From Niastella populi (GTDB lineage: Bacteria; Bacteroidota; Bacteroidia; Chitinophagales; Chitinophagaceae), in assembly GCF_002078015.1 (NCBI RefSeq), contig NZ_LWBP01000243.1:248001-312000 (forward strand): DNA of 64,000 nucleotides, written 5' to 3'. Shown here in pieces: positions 50,527 to 59,780 of this stretch. Numbering within the stretch: position 1 is the first letter of the stretch; each line of letters begins with the position of its first letter. Under the pieces are notes generated by a model. The model was not told where the DNA came from, made no database searches, and saw only the letters and a program-made list of their open reading frames with translations. Made by a program: the position numbers and the translations under genes.

Positions 50527-50893
50527 CCCCCTGAAGGGGAGTAAAGGGCATCTGAAACAAAAGGAACATATGAAAAAGAAAATGTTCTACGGTGCTTCTC
50601 ACTTGCTCTTAAAGTTAAGAAGTTGCGCGGGAACATGACAGAGGCAGAAGTTGTTCTTTGGAAATATTTGAGACAACATCCTTTGGGATATAAGTTCAGG
50701 CGACAACATCCATTAGGAATACATATAGTGGATTTTTATTGCCACAAACGTGGAAAGGTTTACAAATGAAGAAGTTTTGAAGAAAAAGGAAGTGGTAATA
50801 GGAAAAATAATATTATTAATCAACGAACGAGTAGGAACTGCTTAAAGTTTCGCGAGTTCAAAAAGCCCCTTTAGGGGTTTGGGGTGTGGTTTT
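50527..50893. mobile_element. Candidate DUF559-bearing palindromic element in the nuo operon
   Basis: A 367-bp spacer. Left end has CCCCCTGAAGGGG (50,528-50,540), right end GCCCCTTTAGGGG (50,866-50,878); each is a palindrome and the two are similar in inverted view (CCCCTRAAGGGG). Between them lies the broken DUF559 gene. The layout suggests a small insertion that carried an endonuclease gene. That it is mobile is inference. Confidence 0.55.
50570..50845 (+). pseudogene. Decayed DUF559 (PD-(D/E)XK-type) endonuclease gene
   Basis: Three pieces in three frames: MKKKMFYGAS from 50,570, then (after a frameshift near 50,597-50,602) KVKKLRGNMTEAEVVLWKYL and GYKFRRQHPLGIHIVDFYCH up to a stop at 50,768-50,770, then FTNEEVLKKKEVVIGKII from 50,759 to a stop at 50,843-50,845. 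In intact DUF559 proteins (about 120 residues) some 35-40 residues, including the catalytic core after VDFYC, lie between the last two pieces, so an internal deletion has occurred. The protein cannot be active. It sits on the same strand as nuo. Confidence 0.85.
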
Positions 50894-51985
50894 ATGGCTG
50901 ATCAACCTAAATTATTTAAAGTAACCATTGATAACATCACCATTGAGGTGGAAGCGGGAACCAGTATCCTGAATGCAGCCCGGATGATCGGCGGCGAAGT
51001 AGCGCCACCGGCCATGTGTTATTACAGCAAACTGAAAGGCAGCGGCGGTAAATGCCGTACCTGTTTGGTGGAAGTAGCAGCAGGCTCAACAGCTGATCCC
51101 CGCCCGATGCCGAAACTGGTTGCCAGCTGCCGTACCAATGTAATGGACGGTATGGTGGTAAAGAACATCACCAGTGAACGCGTACAGGAAGCAAGAAAAG
51201 GTGTGGTAGAGTTGTTGCTTATCAACCATCCGCTCGATTGTCCTATCTGCGACCAGGCCGGTGAATGTCACCTGCAGGACCTCAGCTACGAACATGGTGC
51301 GGAAGGAACCCGTTACGAATTTCCCCGCCGTCAATTTGCAAAACATGACCTGGGGCCCTATATACAACTGCACATGACGCGCTGCATCCTGTGTTACCGT
51401 TGTGTATTCACCGCCGACCAGCTCACCAATAAACGTGTTCACGGTGTACTCGATCGCGGCGACCATGCCGAGATCGCAACCTACATCGAGAAAGCACTCG
51501 ATAACGACTTTATCGGTAACGTCATTGACGTTTGTCCGGTAGGCGCATTGACCGACAAAACCTTCCGTTTCAAAAACCGCGTATGGTTCCTGAAACCGGA
51601 AGATGCACATTGCAGTTGTTCTAAATGCAGCGGTAAAGTAACCCTGTGGCGCCGTGGTGATGAAGTGTTCCGCGTTACCGGCCGTAAAGACCAGTGGGGC
51701 GAAGTACAGGATTGGATCTGTAACGAATGCCGCTTCGAGAAGAAGAAAGTGAGCGACTGGGTAATTGAAGGCCCGGCCAACGTAAGCCGTCATTCGGTGA
51801 TCAGCGCCAACCATTATGTAGGTACGGTAAAACCACATGAATCCTTACCGGAAGTGATGGGTGGCCGCCAACCCCGCCTGCTGATGGATATTCATTCAAT
51901 AAGTGAAGTGAACAAGCCGAATATCGATCTGTCGAAGATCCAGGGACCGGCGCACTCGACTGACTTTAAAGAGAGCAAGTCCTGA
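50894..51985 (+). CDS. nuoG: NADH-quinone oxidoreductase subunit G, short form
   Basis: 363 residues from MADQPKLFKVTIDN; an earlier ATG at 50,879 lies in the palindromic spacer end. A 2Fe-2S ferredoxin domain (CYYSKLKGSGGKCRTC), the His/Cys N5 motif (HPLDCPICDQAGECHLQDL) and the 4Fe-4S motif TRCILCYRCVF are present, followed by CSCSKCSGKV and WICNECRF. The large molybdopterin-like C-terminal domain (about 500 residues in E. coli) is missing, as in other Bacteroidota. The four Cys in CSCSKC plus CNEC could still bind one more metal centre. Confidence 0.95.
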   Translation: MADQPKLFKVTIDNITIEVEAGTSILNAARMIGGEVAPPAMCYYSKLKGSGGKCRTCLVEVAAGSTADPRPMPKLVASCRTNVMDGMVVKNITSERVQEARKGVVELLLINHPLDCPICDQAGECHLQDLSYEHGAEGTRYEFPRRQFAKHDLGPYIQLHMTRCILCYRCVFTADQLTNKRVHGVLDRGDHAEIATYIEKALDNDFIGNVIDVCPVGALTDKTFRFKNRVWFLKPEDAHCSCSKCSGKVTLWRRGDEVFRVTGRKDQWGEVQDWICNECRFEKKKVSDWVIEGPANVSRHSVISANHYVGTVKPHESLPEVMGGRQPRLLMDIHSISEVNKPNIDLSKIQGPAHSTDFKESKS

Positions 51986-52076
51986 AGTTTTAAGCGTTCT
52001 GAATAAAAGAAGAGAAGGAAGTAAGAAGTACGAGGGAAGAAAAGAAATTAAAGATTTGGAATGGCGGCGGCCAATT

Positions 52077-52104
52077 GACCATTGACCATTCACCATTGAC
52101 GATA
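52077..52104. repeat. 7-bp-phased tandem repeat in the nuoG-nuoH spacer (GACCATT type)
   Basis: Units GACCATT, GACCATT, CACCATT, GACGATA; words shared with 12,642-12,669. A looser GAAGTAA/GAAGTAC run lies at about 52,012-52,040. Confidence 0.86.
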
Positions 52105-52117
52105 ATAAATAACAAAA

Positions 52118-53185
52118 ATGCATTCTGCTTTATTAGCTATCGATTTGTTTTTTGTGATTGAGAAACTGGTGCTCATTGTGGCAATCGTTTCCATATCATT
52201 GGTAATTGCCATGTACGAAACTTATGCCGAACGTAAAGTAGCTGCTTTTATCCAGGACCGCCGCGGTCCTAACCGGGCAGGCCCCTTTGGTCTTTTACAA
52301 CCACTGGCCGATGGGGTGAAACTGTTCATGAAAGAGGAAATTATTCCCAACACCTCGAACCGTTTCCTGTTCATTCTGGGCCCATGCCTTGCTATGCTGG
52401 CCGCTATGATGACATCGGCGGTTGTGCCCTGGGGCGGTACAATCGATTTTTTTGGCCGCCAGGTGAATTTGCAAATTGCCGATATCAATATCGGGATCTT
52501 ATACGTGTTTGGCGTTGTGAGCATGGGCGTATATGGTATTATGATCGGAGGCTGGGCTTCCAACAACAAATTCTCGCTTATGGCCGCCCTGCGCGGCGCA
52601 TCGCAGGTGATCAGTTACGAACTGCCTATGGGGCTTTCGTTGATCGCATTGCTGATGCTCACCGGTTCTTTGAAAATGAGCGAGATCGTAGCGCAGCAGA
52701 TCGATGGCTGGTACAATGTGTTGTACCAACCGCTGGGATTCTTTATTTTCCTGGTGTGCGCATTTGCAGAATGTAACCGTACGCCATTCGATTTACCCGA
52801 AGCCGAAAACGAATTGAACTTTGGATACCACCAGGAATATTCATCCATGAAACTGGGCTTTTACCTGTTTGCCGAATACATCAACATGTTCATAAGCAGT
52901 GTAATAATGGCAACCCTGTTCTTTGGTGGTTATGATATTCCGTTTGTAAATGATGCAAGCCTGAGTGGTTTGGGCAACTGGCTGGCGCTGCTGCAGGGGC
53001 TGTCGCTGATCATCAAGGTGTGCATCTTCATCTTTGTGTTCATGTGGGTACGCTGGACCATTCCACGTTTCCGCTACGACCAGTTGATGAACCTGGGCTG
53101 GAAAACGTTGATTCCCCTGGCCCTGGTCAATATGGTGGTAACCGCAGCCATCGTATTGTTGAAAAGCAACGGCTGGAAATTTTAA
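52118..53185 (+). CDS. nuoH: NADH-quinone oxidoreductase subunit H
   Basis: 355 residues, about eight helices. The quinone-channel loop YAERKVAAFIQDRRGPNRAGPFGLLQPLADGVKL and the FAECNRTPFDLPEAENEL loop are the family hallmarks. NuoH connects the peripheral arm to the proton-pumping arm. Confidence 0.97.
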   Translation: MHSALLAIDLFFVIEKLVLIVAIVSISLVIAMYETYAERKVAAFIQDRRGPNRAGPFGLLQPLADGVKLFMKEEIIPNTSNRFLFILGPCLAMLAAMMTSAVVPWGGTIDFFGRQVNLQIADINIGILYVFGVVSMGVYGIMIGGWASNNKFSLMAALRGASQVISYELPMGLSLIALLMLTGSLKMSEIVAQQIDGWYNVLYQPLGFFIFLVCAFAECNRTPFDLPEAENELNFGYHQEYSSMKLGFYLFAEYINMFISSVIMATLFFGGYDIPFVNDASLSGLGNWLALLQGLSLIIKVCIFIFVFMWVRWTIPRFRYDQLMNLGWKTLIPLALVNMVVTAAIVLLKSNGWKF

Positions 53186-53290
53186 TACCGCGAAAACGCG
53201 GCACGATTTAATTGGAGTATTGAAAGGATAAAATACTTTTGCGGTTTCAATAGTGAAGCAAGTTTAAGAAGATCAAGTTAACTAATTATA

Positions 53291-53848
53291 ATGCAAGCAT
53301 TAACAAACAGAGCCAAACCGGTAAGTCGTAAACCCATGACACTTGTGGAGAAACTCTACATGTGGAATATTCTGAAGGGTATGATGATCACCCTGCGGCA
53401 TCTATTTAAAAAGAAAGCGACCATCAGCTACCCCGAGGAGAAACGCCCATTTAGCCCGGTGTTCCGTGGTTTGCACATTCTGAATCGCGATGAGGAAGGA
53501 CGTGAACGTTGTACGGCCTGTGGCTTGTGCGCATTGGCTTGTCCGGCCGAGGCCATAACCATGGAAGCGGCCGAGCGTTTACCGGGCGAAGAGAACAAGT
53601 ACCGCGAAGAGAAGTATGCCGCCAAATACGAGATCAACATGCTGCGGTGTATCTTCTGCGGATTGTGTGAAGAAGCATGTCCCAAGGATGCAATATACCT
53701 GAGTGAAACCTTTGCGCCTTCGAACTACCAGCGTAAAGGCTTTATATATGGAAAAGAGGATCTGTTGATCCCCAGCCCTAAAGAGAACCCCGGCGAATAC
53801 TGGAAAGCGGTGGGTAACCGGAAAGCAAATAAAGAACAGTCCAATTAA
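53291..53848 (+). CDS. nuoI: NADH-quinone oxidoreductase subunit I
   Basis: 185 residues with two 4Fe-4S motifs, CTACGLCALACP and CIFCGLCEEACP (clusters N6a and N6b). The N-terminal helix lies on the membrane (YMWNILKGMMITLRHL). It starts 105 bp after nuoH; that spacer has no clear array. Confidence 0.97.
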   Translation: MQALTNRAKPVSRKPMTLVEKLYMWNILKGMMITLRHLFKKKATISYPEEKRPFSPVFRGLHILNRDEEGRERCTACGLCALACPAEAITMEAAERLPGEENKYREEKYAAKYEINMLRCIFCGLCEEACPKDAIYLSETFAPSNYQRKGFIYGKEDLLIPSPKENPGEYWKAVGNRKANKEQSN

Positions 53849-53866
53849 CAGAACCAACAAGCTGCA

Positions 53867-54364
53867 ATGGATATATCACAAGTATTATTTTATGCTTTAA
53901 GTGCAATGGCACTGGGCAGCGCCATTATGGTCGTTATCAGTCGTAACCCGGTACATAGTGTATTGTGGCTCATTATTACATTTTTTGCTATTTCAGGACA
54001 TTATATTTTACTGAATGCCCAGTTCCTGGGTATCGTGAACCTGATCGTTTACGCAGGCGCCATCATGGTATTGTTCCTGTTCGTGATCATGTTGATGAAC
54101 CTGAATGCCGAAACCGAACCGCAAAAGAATAAATGGCTCAAACTGGCCGGTGTGGTGGCAGGCGGATGTTTACTGCTGGTACTGGTAGCTGCATTGAAAC
54201 AGGCTGAGGTAAAAGGAAAAGTGGCTATGCTGGGAACCGGTGACATCGGGTTGATCAAAAACCTGGGACATGCCCTGTTCACCGATTACGTAGTGCCTTT
54301 CGAGCTCAGCAGTATCCTGTTCCTGAGCGCCATGGTTGGTGCTGTTGTTATAGGCAAGAAGTAA
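53867..54364 (+). CDS. nuoJ: NADH-quinone oxidoreductase subunit J
   Basis: 165 residues, five helices. The [23 protein letters not shown] helix carries the family's conserved pi-bulge region. 18 bp after nuoI, so tightly linked. Membrane-arm subunit. Confidence 0.95.
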   Translation: MDISQVLFYALSAMALGSAIMVVISRNPVHSVLWLIITFFAISGHYILLNAQFLGIVNLIVYAGAIMVLFLFVIMLMNLNAETEPQKNKWLKLAGVVAGGCLLLVLVAALKQAEVKGKVAMLGTGDIGLIKNLGHALFTDYVVPFELSSILFLSAMVGAVVIGKK

Positions 54365-54391
54365 ATAACCGACGGATCCCGAACACTTCGG

Positions 54392-54419
54392 CGTTCGACA
54401 TTCAATATTCGATATTAAA
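54392..54419. repeat. 7-bp-phased tandem repeat in the nuoJ-nuoK spacer
   Basis: Units CGTTCGA, CATTCAA, TATTCGA, TATTAAA; complement of the AATGTCG/AATATCG words at 22,875 and 41,466. Confidence 0.86.
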
Positions 54420-54426
54420 AGAGATT

Positions 54427-54756
54427 ATGTTAATTGAAAGATATATCTACCTGGCTATCGCACTTTTTTGTATAGGTATTGTGGGAGTGCTGGCCCGCCG
54501 GAACGCCATCATCATTTTCATGTGCATCGAGCTTATGCTGAATGCCGTAAACCTGTTGCTGGTTGCATTTTCAAAAATGCATCATGCGGCCGGTGTTGGT
54601 AAAGCTGCTGCAGCCGGTATCGACGGACAGCTATTCGTATTCTTCATTATGGTGGTGGCTGCTGCGGAAGTGAGTGTGGGCCTTGCCATTATTGTAATGA
54701 TGTATCGCAATACGCATTCGGTGGATGTAAATTTTTTAAACAGGTTAAAACACTAA
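54427..54756 (+). CDS. nuoK: NADH-quinone oxidoreductase subunit K
   Basis: 109 residues, three helices. Conserved Glu in [19 protein letters not shown] and in [19 protein letters not shown], both in the proton path. An insert of small residues ([15 protein letters not shown]) lies in the loop between helices 2 and 3. Confidence 0.96.
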   Translation: MLIERYIYLAIALFCIGIVGVLARRNAIIIFMCIELMLNAVNLLLVAFSKMHHAAGVGKAAAAGIDGQLFVFFIMVVAAAEVSVGLAIIVMMYRNTHSVDVNFLNRLKH

Positions 54757-54766
54757 AAGGCGAAAT

Positions 54767-54882
54767 GCTCAAGGCTTAAGGCTGAACGCCACACCCCGCA
54801 CTTCGAGGTGTTTGGGTTATAGCGGAAAGCCTGAATTTCGGAGAATAGCCTTAAGCGTTTAGCCTTTAGCCTTCAGCTTAAA
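54767..54882. repeat. Inverted pair of 7-bp-phased arrays in the nuoK-nuoL spacer
   Basis: Left arm GCTCAAG, GCTTAAG, GCTGAAC (54,767-54,787); right arm GCCTTAA, GCGTTTA, GCCTTTA, GCCTTCA, GCTTAAA (54,848-54,882), ending 3 bp before the nuoL ATG. Arms are complementary around a 60-nt loop. Words recur at 30,104-30,138. Confidence 0.88.
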
Positions 54883-54885
54883 AAT

Positions 54886-56802
54886 ATGAACGTGTTACAA
54901 TTAGTTTGGTTGGTTCCCTTTTTTCCACTGGTTGGCTTTCTGATCAATGGCTTGCTCAGAAAACAACTTTCCAAACCGTTGATCAGTATTATCGGCAGCG
55001 GTATGGTATTGGCCTCGTTTATTGTGAGTGTGCTGCTTTTTACCGAGGTAAAAAACGGGAACACCCATGTAGCCAACCTGTTTGACTTTATCAGCTTCGG
55101 ACAATTATCGATTCCCTTCGCCTTTCAGATAGACCAGCTTTCTTCCCTCTTTCTGCTGATCATTACCGGTATCGGTTTTCTGATACATGTATATTCAGCG
55201 GCGTATATGCACGAAGAGCGCAATGAGCATTTCGGTCGCTTCTTCTGTTACCTCAACCTGTTCGTGTTCTCCATGTTGCTGCTCGTACTGGGCGCCAACT
55301 ATGTGATCATGTTCATCGGTTGGGAAGGTGTTGGTTTGTGTTCTTACCTCCTTATCGGATACTGGTTCAAGAATACCGAATACAACAATGCGGCCAAGAA
55401 AGCCTTTATCATGAACCGTATCGGCGACCTCGGCTTTCTGATCGCTATCTTCTGGCTTATTTCGAAACTGGGTACTGTTACATATACTACACCTGAGGGT
55501 ACCGGAGTGTTCGATCTGTACAGCAAATTATCACCTGTTGATATTACCGGTATTACCATTTTGCTGTTTGTAGGCGCTACCGGTAAAAGTGCGCAAATTC
55601 CCTTATATACCTGGCTGCCCGATGCGATGGCGGGTCCAACCCCGGTTTCGGCGTTGATCCACGCGGCAACGATGGTTACCGCCGGTATTTATATGATCGC
55701 GCGCAGCAACATTTTATATACCCTGGCGCCAACTACCCAAAGCCTGGTGGCAGCCATTGGCCTCGCAACCGCACTGTTTGCGGCAACCATTGCCATTAAA
55801 CAGAACGATATTAAAAAAGTACTGGCTTACAGTACCGTTAGCCAGCTGGGTTACATGTTCCTCGGTTTGGGCGTAGGCGCTTACACCGGAGCGGTATTCC
55901 ATGTAATGACGCACGCGTTCTTCAAAGCCCTGTTGTTCCTTGGAGCTGGTTCTGTAATTCACGCCATGCACCACGAACAGGATATTCGCCGTATGGGCGG
56001 GCTGGCAAAGAAATTACCGGTCACGCACTTCACTTTCCTGATGGGTTGTATCGCCATTGCGGGTATCTTTCCCTTCAGCGGCTTCTTTTCAAAAGATGAG
56101 ATATTAGCGGCTGCATATGCCAAAGACCCCATGTATTATTACCTGGGTGTTGCCGGCGCTGTAATGACCGCTTTCTATATGTTCCGGTTATACGCTACCA
56201 CCTTCCTGGGTAAATTCCGCGGTACCGAAGAACAAAAGCATCACCTGCATGAAAGCCCTGCTGCCATGACCATTCCATTGATCGTGCTGGCTATCCTGAG
56301 TGTTGTGGGTGGTTTTCTGGGAACGCCCGAAGTACTGCATATGGGCGAGCACAGGCTGGAGCATTTCCTGGCGCCGGTATTCGAGGCCTCGGCCGGTTTA
56401 AAAGAAGCGCATCACCTCGATCATAATACCGAGTATATGCTGATGGGGGTTGCCATGGCACTGGCCATTATTGCCATACTTGTTGCCCTGTTCCGTTACA
56501 GCAAAAAGCCTGAAGTGCATGAACCCGCAGGTTTCGGAAAAGTACTGGCCGACAAATGGTACATCGATGAGCTGTATAGTTTCGTAGTGGTAAAACCGAT
56601 GAACTGGCTGGCTAAATTCCTGAATAATATTTTTGAAAAGAGAATAGTTGACTGGCTGGTGAACGGTGTTGGCCGTGCGGTGAATTACACAAGCCGCCAG
56701 GTGCGCCTGTTACAAAGCGGGCTGGTTGGCAACTATGTGCTGTTGATGGTGTTGAGCATGCTGGCGCTGTTTGTAGTGACGTTCTTTTTTAATAAGAAAT
56801 AG
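54886..56802 (+). CDS. nuoL: NADH-quinone oxidoreductase subunit L
   Basis: 638 residues with about fifteen helices and the C-terminal lateral helix region. Antiporter-like core motifs: FIGWEGVGLCSYLLIGYW, GATGKSAQIPLYTWLPDAMAGPTPVSALIHAATMVTAG and KALLFLGAGSVIHAMHHEQDIRRMGG. It is the distal proton-pumping subunit. The ATG directly follows a repeat arm that could hide it in a stem. Confidence 0.97.
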   Translation: MNVLQLVWLVPFFPLVGFLINGLLRKQLSKPLISIIGSGMVLASFIVSVLLFTEVKNGNTHVANLFDFISFGQLSIPFAFQIDQLSSLFLLIITGIGFLIHVYSAAYMHEERNEHFGRFFCYLNLFVFSMLLLVLGANYVIMFIGWEGVGLCSYLLIGYWFKNTEYNNAAKKAFIMNRIGDLGFLIAIFWLISKLGTVTYTTPEGTGVFDLYSKLSPVDITGITILLFVGATGKSAQIPLYTWLPDAMAGPTPVSALIHAATMVTAGIYMIARSNILYTLAPTTQSLVAAIGLATALFAATIAIKQNDIKKVLAYSTVSQLGYMFLGLGVGAYTGAVFHVMTHAFFKALLFLGAGSVIHAMHHEQDIRRMGGLAKKLPVTHFTFLMGCIAIAGIFPFSGFFSKDEILAAAYAKDPMYYYLGVAGAVMTAFYMFRLYATTFLGKFRGTEEQKHHLHESPAAMTIPLIVLAILSVVGGFLGTPEVLHMGEHRLEHFLAPVFEASAGLKEAHHLDHNTEYMLMGVAMALAIIAILVALFRYSKKPEVHEPAGFGKVLADKWYIDELYSFVVVKPMNWLAKFLNNIFEKRIVDWLVNGVGRAVNYTSRQVRLLQSGLVGNYVLLMVLSMLALFVVTFFFNKK

Positions 56803-56829
56803 TTAGCGGCAAGGAGAGATACAATCCAT

Positions 56830-56857
56830 AAATCTAGAAATCAGAAATCAAGAAATT
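56830..56857. repeat. 7-bp-phased tandem repeat in the nuoL-nuoM spacer (GAAATCA type)
   Basis: Units AAATCTA, GAAATCA, GAAATCA, AGAAATT, ending 3 bp before the nuoM ATG. Related words at 34,722-34,749. Confidence 0.86.
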
Positions 56858-56860
56858 ATA

Positions 56861-58327
56861 ATGATACCTGTATTGCTGATAGTTATTCCGTTGGTGAGTG
56901 GTTTGCTTGGGTTCCTCATTAAAGAGGAAAAGAGCGTGAAAGTATGGTCATTGTTTACATCCATTTTAACGATGGTGGTGGCTATATTGGGCATCGCTTT
57001 TTTACACAAGCCGGAGTACCTGCAAACCGATGTAGCCTGGTTGCCGTCACTGGGCAGCCGTTTCTCGCTCACTATGGATGGAATGAGCAAGCTGATGTGT
57101 TTGCTTACAGGTATTGCTTATCCCGGTATTTTCATTGCCACCTGGAACGCTACCTACCGGAATGCGAATAAGTTCTATGCGCTCATGTTGCTGATGCAAA
57201 CCGGTTTAATGGGTGTGTTTGTAGCTTCCGATGCATTGTTGTTCTACTTCTTCTGGGAACTGGCGCTTATTCCCGCTTACTTCCTCTGTTCTATCTGGGG
57301 TGGCGAAAGAAGGATCGCGGTTACATTCAAATTCTTTATTTACACATTTGTAGGATCATTGCTGATGCTGGTTGGCATCATCTGGATCTATTTCCATACC
57401 GCCGACCGCTCATTTGCCATGAGTGCGTTCTACAATGTGAACCTGCCCGGTAATGTTCAGGGCTGGTTGTTCTGGCTGTTCTTCCTGGCATTCGCCATTA
57501 AAATACCATTATGGCCATTTCATACCTGGCAGCCCGATACCTATGAGCAATCGCCCACGGCGGTTACCATGGTACTCAGCGGCATCATGGTTAAAATGGG
57601 TGTGTTTGGGATCCTGCGGTGGCTGGCGCCGGTATTACCGGTTGGTTTGTGGGGCTGGGGCGATCCCGCGGCATCCATGTGTGTGATAGGAATGATCTAT
57701 GCATCGTTCGTGGCCATGCAACAGGACGACCTCAAACGCCTGATCGCTTATTCATCTATTGCCCACATGGGGTTAATGGGCCTAGCTATATTCGTTACCT
57801 CTTCTATAGGAATACAGGGGGTAATGGTGCAAATGTTCAACCATGGTATCAACATCATCGGGTTGTGGATAGTGGTGGAACTGATAGAGCGTCAGTTTGG
57901 AACCCGTAAAATGAGCGAACTGGGCGGCCTGGCGCAGAAAGCGCCTTCCCTGGCTATTATGCTGGTGGTAGTGGCGCTGGCTAACGTAGCCCTGCCATTG
58001 ACCAATGCCTTTATCGGCGAGTTCATGATGTTCAATGGCGTTTTTGGTTCAAAGGCTTCCAACTACCATTACATATTCATGGTAGCGGGTGGTATCAGTA
58101 TCATTCTGTCGGCCATTTATACGCTGAACATGATCCAGAAAGTATTGTATGGCAACACCAGTACGCTTACTGCCAATGCCCGCGATATACGGGTAAATGA
58201 AAAGTTTGTGCTGGTGGTATTACTGATAGGCATTGTAGTAATGGGTGTTTATCCAAAACCAATGATAGAGGCAACGAAGCATGCGGTAGATGCCATTTAT
58301 TCAAAAATGTTTATCAAATTACCTTAA
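56861..58327 (+). CDS. nuoM: NADH-quinone oxidoreductase subunit M
   Basis: 488 residues, about fourteen helices. Key stretches FFWELALIPAYFLCSIWGG (Glu of the antiporter core), FLAFAIKIPLWPFHTWQPDTYEQSPTAVTMVLSGIMVKMG and the LIAYSSIAHMGLMGL helix. Proton-pumping subunit between NuoL and NuoN. Confidence 0.97.
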   Translation: MIPVLLIVIPLVSGLLGFLIKEEKSVKVWSLFTSILTMVVAILGIAFLHKPEYLQTDVAWLPSLGSRFSLTMDGMSKLMCLLTGIAYPGIFIATWNATYRNANKFYALMLLMQTGLMGVFVASDALLFYFFWELALIPAYFLCSIWGGERRIAVTFKFFIYTFVGSLLMLVGIIWIYFHTADRSFAMSAFYNVNLPGNVQGWLFWLFFLAFAIKIPLWPFHTWQPDTYEQSPTAVTMVLSGIMVKMGVFGILRWLAPVLPVGLWGWGDPAASMCVIGMIYASFVAMQQDDLKRLIAYSSIAHMGLMGLAIFVTSSIGIQGVMVQMFNHGINIIGLWIVVELIERQFGTRKMSELGGLAQKAPSLAIMLVVVALANVALPLTNAFIGEFMMFNGVFGSKASNYHYIFMVAGGISIILSAIYTLNMIQKVLYGNTSTLTANARDIRVNEKFVLVVLLIGIVVMGVYPKPMIEATKHAVDAIYSKMFIKLP

Positions 58328-58387
58328 CAAGGGAACGAATAAAATATGCGTCCTGATCGATCGGGATTCAAATTTTCAAATTGATTT

Positions 58388-59773
58388 ATGAATGCAATTG
58401 TAATTTCGGCTGTTCTGGGTGTAGTGATGATGTTTAGTGGCGTGCTCACGAATAGTAAAACCGCTGTGCGCACTGTAGCTATTATTGGCCTGCTGGGTTT
58501 AATAGTAGCCAATGTGCTCGATATGGGCGGCTATCATTTTTTCAATGTGAACGTAAAGGGCATGCTGTCCTTCGATGTTTTCGGCCTGCTGTTCAATACC
58601 ATTGCCTTTGCCAGCACCTGGATCTATTTTCTGCTATCGGGCCGCGATATGGAACGTGTTGGGATTAACCTGGCCGAGTACTTTGCATTGATATTTTTTG
58701 TGCTTTGCGGAATTGCCATCGTGTCGTCGTTCAATTCGCTGCTGATGCTGTTCCTCGGTATCGAAATCATTTCAATTCCTTTATACATATTAACAGGTAG
58801 CGACAAACGCAACCTTAAAAGTAATGAGGCCGCACTGAAATATTTCCTGATGGGTTCTTTTTCAACCGGCATCATGCTCATGGGTATTACACTGCTCTAT
58901 GGCGTAAAAGGCAGTTTCGATATGGATGTTATCCGCGCGGGCACTACCAGTTTAACGCCAATGATCACAGCCGGTTTATTGCTGCTGTTATTTGCCATGT
59001 CGTTCAAAGTATCGGCTGCGCCTTTCCACTTCTGGACGCCCGATGCCTATGACGGTTCGCCCACCGTATTCACCTCCTTTATGGCAACTATAGTAAAGGT
59101 GGCCGGTTTTATTGCCTTCATCCGTTTGTTCGAAGGATGTTTTGGCGATGTAAAAGGGCAATGGCAATTGCTGGCAGCTATCATAACCGCCGCCACCCTG
59201 TTCATTGGTAACATTACAGCGGTGTTCCAGCAAAGCGTAAAAAGAATGCTGTCGTATTCAAGTATTGCGCAGGCAGGTTTTATGTTGTTCGCCCTGGTTG
59301 CCATGAACGATATGGCAAAAGAAGGGATGATCTTTTATGCAGCCGCCTATAGCCTGGCCACCATCGGCATCTTCGCCATACTGTTGAAGATGAAAGATTA
59401 TACGTTCGAAGGCTTTAACGGACTGGCCAAACGCCAACCCGTGCTGGCCGCCACCAATACGATCTTTTTATTATCACTTGCCGGTATTCCTGCCACCGCA
59501 GGTTTCTGGGCCAAGTTCTATATGTTATCGGCTGCCATCAACGATGGAAAAGTATTGTGGCTGGTTATTGTTGGGGTGTTGTGCGCCGCCATCAGCGTAT
59601 ATTATTATTTCCGCGTAATACAGGCAATGTATTTTAAAGATGGCGAGCCGCAGGATATCGAAACCTCAAAAGGTTTCAGGGGCCTGCTTATTGGCATAGC
59701 GGCGGTAGTGGTCTTACTGGGTATTTTCCCGCACTGGCTGCTCGATCAGTTGTCGAATTTCCTTTACCTCTAA
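58388..59773 (+). CDS. nuoN: NADH-quinone oxidoreductase subunit N
   Basis: 461 residues, about fourteen helices. FLGIEIISIPLYILTGSDKRNLKSNEAALKYFLMGSFSTGI holds the conserved Glu and Lys; FKVSAAPFHFWTPDAYDGSPTVFTSFMATIVKV is the second core repeat. Last gene of the operon, closed by a strong palindrome. All fourteen nuo genes are therefore present in canonical order. Confidence 0.97.
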   Translation: MNAIVISAVLGVVMMFSGVLTNSKTAVRTVAIIGLLGLIVANVLDMGGYHFFNVNVKGMLSFDVFGLLFNTIAFASTWIYFLLSGRDMERVGINLAEYFALIFFVLCGIAIVSSFNSLLMLFLGIEIISIPLYILTGSDKRNLKSNEAALKYFLMGSFSTGIMLMGITLLYGVKGSFDMDVIRAGTTSLTPMITAGLLLLLFAMSFKVSAAPFHFWTPDAYDGSPTVFTSFMATIVKVAGFIAFIRLFEGCFGDVKGQWQLLAAIITAATLFIGNITAVFQQSVKRMLSYSSIAQAGFMLFALVAMNDMAKEGMIFYAAAYSLATIGIFAILLKMKDYTFEGFNGLAKRQPVLAATNTIFLLSLAGIPATAGFWAKFYMLSAAINDGKVLWLVIVGVLCAAISVYYYFRVIQAMYFKDGEPQDIETSKGFRGLLIGIAAVVVLLGIFPHWLLDQLSNFLYL

Positions 59774-59780
59774 TATCATT

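Noticed and set aside
51086-51838. Minus-strand open frame over nuoG (250 codons)
   Set aside because: Antisense to nuoG with no domain of its own.
5235-56857. CRISPR arrays as explanation for the repeats
   Set aside because: Units are 7-8 bp and directly adjoining, with no spacers and no cas genes.
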